In this document: one piece after another, positions 50,483 through 57,337 of the stretch | Layout of the letters: each line of letters opens with the position of its first letter | Position numbering within the stretch: position 1 is the first letter of the stretch | DNA from: Amycolatopsis eburnea | GTDB taxonomy: Bacteria; Actinomycetota; Actinomycetes; Mycobacteriales; Pseudonocardiaceae | Assembly: GCF_003937945.1 (NCBI RefSeq) | Contig: NZ_RSEC01000063.1 | Coordinates: 124,001 to 188,000 of the forward strand | Direction of reading: 5' to 3' | DNA length: 64,000 nt | The notes under the pieces: generated by a model | Databases searched by the model: none | What the model was told of the DNA's origin: nothing | What the model saw: only the letters and a program-made list of their open reading frames with translations | Position numbers and translations under genes: made by a program

Positions 50483-51631
50483 TCAGCAGCCGATCCGGGA
50501 GCCGCCCACGGCGACGTCGTCGAACCACAGCGTGTCGGCGTCGCCGGCGTAGCTCTCCCAGCCGAGCCGCAGGTCGGTCACGGCCGGGTGCCAGGACCGG
50601 GCGAGCCACTGCTGGTCGACGTCGGCGGTCGGGACGCCGTCGACGACGAGCCCGGGTACTTCGCTGCCGCCGAGCCAGGTCCGGAGCTGCCCGGCCGCGC
50701 CGTCGAGCCGGAACTCGAAGCACGACCAGGCCCCGGTCGGCAGCGGGACGCTCTGGGCGACACCGGCCGGGCTCTGCGCGGGCAGGGTGGCGTCGTCGGA
50801 CTCGCGGTTCCACTGCAGCGCGCGGTTCTGCCCGCCGGCCCGCAGGTCGCGGCCGTCGGTGCTGTCACGCATCGCCATGAAGGTGACGTGCCCGGTGGGC
50901 AGCGCGGTGGTGTGGCGCACCCAGAACCGCCCGTACAGCACGCCGGAGCCGCTCACGGCGGTGCCGAGGAACGCGTGGTTGCAGTAGCCGCCCTGGCCCG
51001 TGACCTTGACCGAGCGGGTCCCCGAGTGCGCCACCGAGCCGTCGACGGTCACCGTGCCGGTGCCCTGGCAGTTCGCCGCGCCGACGGTCCAGCGCCCGCC
51101 CGGCGTCGTTCCGGTCTGCTGCTCGAAGTCGTCGCAGAGCGCCGCGTCCGCGCAGCCCGCGGGTGGCGGCGTCGACGTCGTCGTGGTGGGCGTGGTGGTG
51201 GTCGGTGTCGTGACGGGCGTGGTCGGCGGAGCCTCTTCACCGCACGAGACGCCGTTGAGCGCGAAGTCCGTCGGATCGGCGCCGCTGCCCGTGCCCTGCA
51301 GGCCGAACGACACGGAACCGCCGGCGGGCAGGGTGGCGTTGTAGGGGAGGCTTTCCGCGGTGACGGCGGTCCCGGACTGGCGGACGGTGGCGTTCCAGGC
51401 CGACGTGACGGATTGGGTGCCGGCGTAGTGCCAGGTGAGGGTCCACGAGGAGAGCGCGGTCGCGCCGTTGGTGACGGTGAGGTCGGCGGTGTAGCCGCCC
51501 TGCCACTGGTTGACCCGGTAGGTGACCGAGCAGGCCGGCGCGGCGGCGGCCGGACCGGCGGCGAGGACCGCGGTGGTGCCCGCCGCGGCGAGGCAGAGCG
51601 CGGCGAGGGCGACGGCGAACCTGCGGGGCAT
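50483..51631 (-). CDS. secreted CBM2 protein with Cip1-like domain
   Basis: A 382-residue exported protein: signal peptide (to about 31), CBM2 (33-133), Thr/Pro linker (135-160), then a 220-residue domain starting CADAALCDDFEQQTG and containing GRFWVRHTT, VTFMAMRDSTDGRDLR, LQWNRESDDATLP, WSCFEFRLDG and LWFDDVAVGGSRIGC. That pattern recalls the Cip1 protein co-secreted with fungal cellulases, which has a lyase-like beta jelly-roll. No known catalytic residues can be assigned from sequence. GGGAGG precedes the ATG. It is under a CebR-type box like the cellulases. Confidence 0.75.
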   Translation of the reverse strand: MPRRFAVALAALCLAAAGTTAVLAAGPAAAAPACSVTYRVNQWQGGYTADLTVTNGATALSSWTLTWHYAGTQSVTSAWNATVRQSGTAVTAESLPYNATLPAGGSVSFGLQGTGSGADPTDFALNGVSCGEEAPPTTPVTTPTTTTPTTTTSTPPPAGCADAALCDDFEQQTGTTPGGRWTVGAANCQGTGTVTVDGSVAHSGTRSVKVTGQGGYCNHAFLGTAVSGSGVLYGRFWVRHTTALPTGHVTFMAMRDSTDGRDLRAGGQNRALQWNRESDDATLPAQSPAGVAQSVPLPTGAWSCFEFRLDGAAGQLRTWLGGSEVPGLVVDGVPTADVDQQWLARSWHPAVTDLRLGWESYAGDADTLWFDDVAVGGSRIGC

Positions 51632-51722
51632 CGGGATCCTCCCGGGACGCGGACAGGGGCGCCGTGGCCTGCACCACGACGCCCCTGGGTGGTGGCCGCG
51701 TTCTTGGCGAGGCGACCTGGCA

Positions 51723-51736
51723 TGGGAGCGCTTCCA
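51723..51736. promoter_or_regulatory. CebR-type operator of the Cip1-like gene
   Basis: TGGGAGCGCTTCCA, 13 of 14 matches. On the minus strand TTTACA, 17 bases, TTACTT lies just upstream. Confidence 0.78.
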
Positions 51737-52001
51737 GCCGCCGAAAAAGTAACCCCGGGATGTCGGTCTTGTAAAGCGCGACCCGGACGCGCCGCGATCC
51801 GGTGGCCCGGTTTCCGGTGCCGTGCGGCCCGTGGGCGGGCACTGAACCGTACTGAACGGCCGAACCCGTTGGCGGGCAACGGGTCCGGTGATCGCACTGC
51901 GCGACCGCTGCACGCCCGGTGGTGCCGCCGTTGGAGTGGATTCCGGGAATCCGGTTCAAGATCACGCCGGGGGCGGGAAGGGCGGCGGGACGCCGACCCG
52001 A

Positions 52002-52015
52002 TGGGAGCGCTCTCA
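52002..52015. promoter_or_regulatory. CebR-type box upstream of the AfsA-like operon
   Basis: TGGGAGCGCTCTCA, 13 of 14 matches, 222 bases before the regulator ATG and 266 bases from the box of the Cip1-like gene. The rest of the 605-base gap 51632-52236 holds no convincing gene. Confidence 0.65.
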
Positions 52016-52236
52016 TCACCGCCGAAGTCCTATGTGGAACGGATCGGCGCGCACCGGCGTCGAAGGCCCGTGGCCGAAACCGAAGCCGGACCCCGCGCGT
52101 GGCGGAAACCCTTGTTGCGGGCTCAACATCTCGGAAATCTCACAGTCCCGGCGGCGGTGACGCCCTGGGCCCCCGCCGTCACGCTGGGGTACTGTCTTCC
52201 GTGTGCACCAGTACTCCGAACCGCACTGGGTGAACG

Positions 52237-53682
52237 ATGAGCCGACAGGTCAAGCCAGGGAGTAAGCCGTACCGTGCACAACTGCGCGACCGGCTGGCCG
52301 CCTTGGGCTTCCCCGAAGAGGCGATCCCGGCCCGGGTGGCGGAGAACCTGGTGGTCGAATGCGGGATCCCGCCGCGCACCGCGTGGCGGCTGGCGTCCGA
52401 GCTCTCGCTCGACGTCGCGGCGCACCACTACAACGCCGCGACCGGCGACCCCCGCGCGGGCATGCGCGGCACCCGCATCTGGGAGTACGAGCAGTGGCCG
52501 GACCGCGGCGTCCGGCCGACCGTCGCGGCCCTGCGCGTGCTGGCCGGGGTCTACGGCACGAACTGGAAATCGCTGCTGGGCCTGCGAGATCTCGAGCAGC
52601 TGCCGGCCAAGGACCTGGCCGAGTACCACGCCGACGCGGAACCGGCGGCACCGCTCGTGCCCGTGCCGCCCGCTCGCACCGCCGCGCGCGGAGAAACCCG
52701 GCCAGACGAGGAAATCGGGGCAAGTGCGCTCGATGACGCGATTCTCCTGACCCAGACCAACGTCGACGACGTCCAGCTCGACGACCTGTGGGCCGACCTG
52801 GACTTCCTGGGCGGTGCCTACACCCGCACCGCGCCCGACGCGATCCTCGGCCAGCTCACCGTCATCGACGAGCGGACTTCGGCGCTGCTCAAGGGCAGGC
52901 AGCGGCCGAAGCAGACGCAGGACCTATTGCTCGTCGGGGCGAAGTGCTCGGCGATGATGGCCTGGATCGCGGGCGACCTCGGCCGGTACCGGCTTTCGCG
53001 CCAGCTGAACTCCGCCGCCTGGCTCTACACCCAGTACGCCGACGACTTCCTGGCCCGCCGCTGGGTGCGCACGTCGCAGGCGCGGGTGGCGTTCTGGTCG
53101 GGCAACGGCGTCGAGTCCGCGCGGCTGGCCGCCGATGGGCTCAACTACCACGTCGGCGGGCGCCTCACGGACGCGCCGCTGATCCTCGCCGAAGCGCGCG
53201 GCTGGTCGTCGGTGCAGGCCGAGCCGCAGGTGCTGGACGCGATCGCGCGCTGGACCAGCATCGAGGACCCCGACCTCGGGGCGGGCGGCGAAGACCGGTT
53301 CTTCAACATCACGAAGGACCGGCGGCACTACATGGCCGGGACGTCCCTGCTGTCGGTCGGGCAGGCGTCCGCCGCGCTGCGCGAGTTCACCACCGCCCGC
53401 GAGGCCTACGAGAAGCTGCCGCGGGAACACCGCTGGGAGGCCATGGACCCGATGATCCGGATCGACACGGGCCGCGCGCACCTGCGGCTGGGCGACCTCG
53501 ACGGCGCCGCCGCGCAGGTGGAGCCGGTGCTCGCCGCGGACGTCGGCAAGCAACCGGACATGGTGCACGCGATGCTGAAGGTGCTGGCGACCGAGCTGAA
53601 CGAGCCCCGCTGGCGGGCGGCGGCGACCGCCCGCGACCTCGCCGAGGCGGTCCTGGACGCCCACGTTTCGGCTCGCCCGTGA
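52237..53682 (+). CDS. HTH/TPR-type transcriptional regulator
   Basis: A 481-residue protein. Residues about 10-115 hold an unusual helix-turn-helix region (FPEEAIPARVAENLVVECG, PPRTAWRLASELSLDV, GVRPTVAALRVLAGVYGTNW); the rest is helical with TPR-like repeats (about 180-475, e.g. ASAALREFTTAREAYEKLP, RAHLRLGDLDGAAAQV). Streptomyces has similar TPR regulators of development and antibiotic production. Its stop overlaps the GTG of the AfsA-like gene by four bases, so regulator and enzyme are co-translated. Confidence 0.72.
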   Translation: MSRQVKPGSKPYRAQLRDRLAALGFPEEAIPARVAENLVVECGIPPRTAWRLASELSLDVAAHHYNAATGDPRAGMRGTRIWEYEQWPDRGVRPTVAALRVLAGVYGTNWKSLLGLRDLEQLPAKDLAEYHADAEPAAPLVPVPPARTAARGETRPDEEIGASALDDAILLTQTNVDDVQLDDLWADLDFLGGAYTRTAPDAILGQLTVIDERTSALLKGRQRPKQTQDLLLVGAKCSAMMAWIAGDLGRYRLSRQLNSAAWLYTQYADDFLARRWVRTSQARVAFWSGNGVESARLAADGLNYHVGGRLTDAPLILAEARGWSSVQAEPQVLDAIARWTSIEDPDLGAGGEDRFFNITKDRRHYMAGTSLLSVGQASAALREFTTAREAYEKLPREHRWEAMDPMIRIDTGRAHLRLGDLDGAAAQVEPVLAADVGKQPDMVHAMLKVLATELNEPRWRAAATARDLAEAVLDAHVSARP

Positions 53683-54503
53683 CGGGCGACCCCACCCGGG
53701 TGACGTCCCCGGTGCCGCTGAACGACGCCCAGACCCGCGCCCGCGAGGGCCACACCCGCCGCGACGTCGTGGTGGTCGCCGACCGCTTCGCGCGGTTCGC
53801 CCGCGGCGACCGGGTCATCACCGTGTCCGGGTTGCTGGCGCTGCTCGCCTCCGGAGACCCCGGCGACGGCCCGGAGGCCGACGGCTGCCACTGGGTCGTC
53901 CACCTTGGCCAAGGCGTCGACGCGACCGACCACGACGTGCTCGAAGCGGCCCGCGAGAAGAGCGGTGTCGCCGTGACCTTCGCGGACCCGGACGCGTTCC
54001 GGCGCCTGCCGGAACGCTCGGTCCTGGTGCACAAGGACCGCCCCGAGAACGTCCTGCTGGCCGGCGTGCACAGCCCGTCGGCCGGGCACTGCCGGGCCGA
54101 GCTCCGGATCCACCGGGACAACGAGCTGGTCCTCGACCACCACACCGGCGAGCACGTGCAGGGCATCGTGATCGTCGAGGCGATGCGCCAGATCTGCATC
54201 GCCCAGTTCGAGACCGCGATCCGCCCCGGCCTGGCCACGGCCGCGTACGCCGGGGTGTGGAAGCGGATCGACCTGTCCTTCCAGGACTTCCTGTTCCCGC
54301 TCCCGGCCACGGTCGAGTCGCTCATCGAAGAGTCCGACCTCGCCAGGGAGACCAACCTCAAGTTCCGCGCCACCACGGCGGTGCGCCAGCAGGAGCGCAC
54401 CGTGGCCACCGCCGTCATCGAGTACTCGATGATCGCGCAGGGGCGCATCGACACCCTGGAACGCCGCAAGGCCGACCAGGCCACCCGGGCCTACCTCGGC
54501 TGA
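53679..54503 (+). CDS. AfsA-related hotdog-domain protein
   Basis: A 274-residue protein. An N-terminal half of uncertain fold (1-115) is followed by an AfsA hotdog region: SVLVHKDRPENVLLAGVH, LVLDHHTGEHVQGIVIVEAMRQICI (catalytic-region Glu and Arg in EAMRQ), DLSFQDFLFP. AfsA-type enzymes join a beta-ketoacyl chain to dihydroxyacetone phosphate in gamma-butyrolactone or butenolide signal synthesis. Only one clear AfsA repeat is seen where typical members have two. GTG start by overlap with the previous stop. Confidence 0.78.
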   Translation: MTGDPTRVTSPVPLNDAQTRAREGHTRRDVVVVADRFARFARGDRVITVSGLLALLASGDPGDGPEADGCHWVVHLGQGVDATDHDVLEAAREKSGVAVTFADPDAFRRLPERSVLVHKDRPENVLLAGVHSPSAGHCRAELRIHRDNELVLDHHTGEHVQGIVIVEAMRQICIAQFETAIRPGLATAAYAGVWKRIDLSFQDFLFPLPATVESLIEESDLARETNLKFRATTAVRQQERTVATAVIEYSMIAQGRIDTLERRKADQATRAYLG

Positions 54504-54538
54504 CCCGAAACCCACTCCGGAAGGGAAACCACACCACG

Positions 54539-55342
54539 ATGTCCGAAGAGCCGGACCGTTCGGCGTCCTTCGCCCAGGGACTGAAACTCATCCAGCAGCT
54601 CGGCGGGGCGGACCGGCCGGCCGTGCTGGACCTGTTCGAGAGCATCGGCGAGGCCGAGTTCGGCGAGCAGTGCGTCGGGTTCATCTACGGCGACGTCTAC
54701 CACCGGCCCGGCCTCGAGCTGCCGGAGCGGCAGCTGACGACCGTCGCCGCGCTCACCGCGCTCGGGTACGCGGGCTCGCAGCTGCAGTTCCACGCCAAGG
54801 CCGCGCTGAACGTCGGCTGCACCCGCCGCCAGCTGGTCGAGGCGGTCATCCACGTCAGCTCGTTCGCGGGGTTCCCCGCCACGCTCAACGCGCTCACGGC
54901 GCTCAAGGCGGCGTTCGAAGGCCTGCCGGCGGACGAGCCGTCGCCTGAACCCGCCGACGTGCCGTGGGCGGGCATCGAAGACCGCTACGAGCGCGGCCTG
55001 GCCGCGATGAAGGCGGTCGACGGCGAGGCGGGGGAGAAGGTCGCCGTCGCGCTGGCCGACATCGCGCCCGACCTGGCCACCTACATCATCGAGTTCACCT
55101 TCGGCGAGGTCTACACCCGGCCGGGGCTGAGCCTGCGCCACCGCGAGCTCGTCACGATCGCCGCGTGCGTCGCGCTCGGCACCGCGCTGCCGCAGCTGAA
55201 GGTGCACATCCACGGGCTGCTCAACGTCGGCGGCACCGAGAAGGAGGTCGTCGAGACCGTCCTGCACCTGGCGTTCTACTGCGGGTTCCCGGCCGCGCTC
55301 AACGCGATCGGCGCCGCGCGGGAAGTGTTCGCGCAGCGATGA
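54539..55342 (+). CDS. tandem carboxymuconolactone-decarboxylase-fold protein
   Basis: A 267-residue protein with two CMD-like halves (about 15-125 and 145-260). Each has the pattern FIYGDVYHRPGLELPERQLTTVAALTAL / LNVGCTRRQLVEAVIHVSSFAGFPATLNAL (outline), with the second copy ending FYCGFPAALNAIGAAREVF. CMD folds include decarboxylases and peroxidase-like AhpD; the CxxC of AhpD is absent, and the lactone-like active site suits a small ring compound. AAGGGAAACC precedes the ATG. Its stop overlaps the next ATG. Confidence 0.8.
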   Translation: MSEEPDRSASFAQGLKLIQQLGGADRPAVLDLFESIGEAEFGEQCVGFIYGDVYHRPGLELPERQLTTVAALTALGYAGSQLQFHAKAALNVGCTRRQLVEAVIHVSSFAGFPATLNALTALKAAFEGLPADEPSPEPADVPWAGIEDRYERGLAAMKAVDGEAGEKVAVALADIAPDLATYIIEFTFGEVYTRPGLSLRHRELVTIAACVALGTALPQLKVHIHGLLNVGGTEKEVVETVLHLAFYCGFPAALNAIGAAREVFAQR

Positions 55343-56037
55343 CCTTCGAGAAGCTGCGCGCCGTCGCGCTCGACTGCGACGGCGTGCTCATCGACGACAC
55401 CTACCTGGCCATGATCGCGCGGTTCGTCACCGCGCACGGCGGGGTCTACGACGCCGCCGCCGAGCGGGACGTGATCGGGTTGCGCGACATCGTCGTCGCC
55501 GAGAAGGTCACCGCGCTCTGCGGGCTCGACCAGCCGGCCGGGGAGACGCTCAAGCAGCTGTGGGCGGCGCGGCAGGAGTACCTGGCCGAGCATCCCATCC
55601 GCGTCGCCGAAGGGGCGCGGGAGTGCCTGGAAGCGCTCTCGAAACTCCCGGTGCGGCTGGTCTGCTACGGCGGCCGGACCCGCGAGCACACCTTCGACCA
55701 GTACCTCGGTGAGTTCGCCGGCCTGCTCGACCCCGAGGTGCCGTACGTGAGCATCAACGAGCACCGGCCCGGCGTCGCCCACATCACCGGCACCGCGCTC
55801 GGTGTGGGCTTCGACGAGATCGTGTTCGTCGACGACGTCAGCCGGGTGGCCGAGGACGCCCGCGCGCACGGCGCCGGGTTCATCGGCTTCCCGTCGAGCC
55901 CCGCCCACGCGCGGCAGCGGGACTTCATGGCCGGGTACGGGGTCCGGCACTTCGCGGCGTCGCTCGCCGATCTGACCCCGGAACTCCTGGAGACCGTCGA
56001 CGCGGAGCTCGCGACTTCGACACACTGGCCTCGTTGA
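55339..56037 (+). CDS. HAD-family phosphatase
   Basis: A 232-residue haloacid-dehalogenase-type hydrolase. Motif I is ALDCDGVLIDD (nucleophile Asp12, Asp14), motif II CYGG, and motif IV EIVFVDDVSRVA. A helical cap lies at about 20-90. It could remove the phosphate left by the AfsA-type condensation on dihydroxyacetone phosphate. ATGA overlap with the previous gene makes co-translation likely. Confidence 0.82.
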   Translation: MTFEKLRAVALDCDGVLIDDTYLAMIARFVTAHGGVYDAAAERDVIGLRDIVVAEKVTALCGLDQPAGETLKQLWAARQEYLAEHPIRVAEGARECLEALSKLPVRLVCYGGRTREHTFDQYLGEFAGLLDPEVPYVSINEHRPGVAHITGTALGVGFDEIVFVDDVSRVAEDARAHGAGFIGFPSSPAHARQRDFMAGYGVRHFAASLADLTPELLETVDAELATSTHWPR

Positions 56038-56063
56038 GGAGTTCCCGCACCCTTGGAGCCGCC

Positions 56064-57065
56064 GTGAAGTACTTTTCCCTGCCCCGTCCCGGCGCCGGGC
56101 TCGTCCTGGGCGAGCGCGACGTCCCCGAACCCGGCCCCGGGCAGGTCCTGGTCCGGCTGCGCGGGTGGGCGGTCAACGCCCGCGACCTGATGATCGTCAA
56201 GGGGTTCTACCCCAAGCCGGTGAAGCCGGACGTCGTGCCGCTGTCCGACGGCGCGGGCGAGGTCGTCGCGGTCGGCGACGGCGTGCGCGCCTGGACCACC
56301 GGCGACCGGGTGGCCGCGACCTACTTCCCGGACTGGCTGTCCGGGCCCGGCACGCCCGAGAAGACCGCGGACGACCTGGCCGGCACCCTCGACGGCGTGC
56401 TCGCCGAGTACGCCGTCTTCGCCGAGGACGCGCTCGTCGGCGTCCCGGCGCACCTCGACTACGCCGAAGCCGCGACGCTGCCCAGCGCCGGCGTCACGGC
56501 GTGGCGCGCGGTCGTCGAGGAAGGCCGGCTCGTGCCCGGCCAGACCGTGCTCACGCTGGGCAGCGGCGGCCTGTCCACGTTCGCGCTGCAGTTCGCCGCG
56601 CTCGGCGGCGCCCACGTCGTCTCGACGTCCAGCTCGGACGAGAAGCTCGAGCGGCTCCGCGAACTGGGTGCCACCCAGACGCTCAACCACGCGACGACGC
56701 CGGAGTGGGGCGCCGCGGTGGCCGAGCTGACCGGCGGCGGCGTCGACCACGTCGTCGACGTCGGCGGGGGCGGCACGATCGGCCAGTCCGTGATCGCCGC
56801 GCGCTACGGCGGGCACGTCAGCGTCGCCGGCGTCCTGACCCACGAGGGCGGCGCCGACCCGATCCTCGTGCTGGTCAAGCAGCTGACCCTGCGCGGGCTC
56901 ACCAACGCCTCCCGCGAGACGTTCCAGGCGATGAACCGGGCCGTCGAGCACACCGGGCTCCGGCCGGTGATCGACCGCCGGTACGCCTTCGACGAGGTCG
57001 AAGAAGCGCTCAAGCACCTCGAGTCCGGCAGCCACATCGGCAAGGTCGTCCTCGAAAGCGACTGA
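56064..57065 (+). CDS. zinc-independent MDR-family NAD(P)H reductase
   Basis: A 333-residue quinone-oxidoreductase-like MDR enzyme without the catalytic-zinc ligands. GROES-like half to about 130; Rossmann half with TLGSGGLSTFALQFAA, DVGGGGTIGQS and VIDRRYAFDEVEEALKHLESGSHIGKVV (outline). Such enzymes reduce activated double bonds; reduction of a butenolide intermediate is an attractive but unproven role. The GTG at 56064 has GGAG 8 bases upstream; a TTG at 56034 overlapping the previous stop is an alternative. Last gene of the operon. Confidence 0.85.
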   Translation: MKYFSLPRPGAGLVLGERDVPEPGPGQVLVRLRGWAVNARDLMIVKGFYPKPVKPDVVPLSDGAGEVVAVGDGVRAWTTGDRVAATYFPDWLSGPGTPEKTADDLAGTLDGVLAEYAVFAEDALVGVPAHLDYAEAATLPSAGVTAWRAVVEEGRLVPGQTVLTLGSGGLSTFALQFAALGGAHVVSTSSSDEKLERLRELGATQTLNHATTPEWGAAVAELTGGGVDHVVDVGGGGTIGQSVIAARYGGHVSVAGVLTHEGGADPILVLVKQLTLRGLTNASRETFQAMNRAVEHTGLRPVIDRRYAFDEVEEALKHLESGSHIGKVVLESD

Positions 57066-57285
57066 GCCGCCCGCCGCACCGGGTAACTTTTGCCGTCCCG
57101 GCTGGGTATATCCGTACCCCGCGCGCCGCTTTCCGCAGGTCAGTGCGGGTGGGTTCGGGCGAAAAAGTCTCGTTTCGACAGGAATGGCGGCCGCTGTCGG
57201 CACCGGGGAGAGTGGTGGATACCAGGACATCGCCCGAGCAGGCTGCGGCTGCTCGGGCGGAGTGTCCGGACTGGGGGCGCGGGGA

Positions 57286-57322
57286 GGGGGTTTCAACCGC
57301 CTGGGGGTGGGTTGAAACCCCC
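57286..57322. terminator. terminator hairpin of the GH74 gene
   Basis: GGGGGTTTCAACC (57286-57298) pairs perfectly with 57310-57322, loop of 11 bases. It lies 15 bases past the GH74 stop and can also stop readthrough from the MDR gene. Confidence 0.75.
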
Positions 57323-57337
57323 TTCCCGCCCGGCTTG

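Noticed and set aside
51888..52233. Short open frames upstream of the TPR regulator
   Set aside because: No ribosome sites, poor composition, and they overlap the CebR-type box.
57070..57120. GGGTAT element downstream of the MDR gene as another SigF-type promoter
   Set aside because: No GNNT at 14-16 bases upstream and no plus-strand gene follows.
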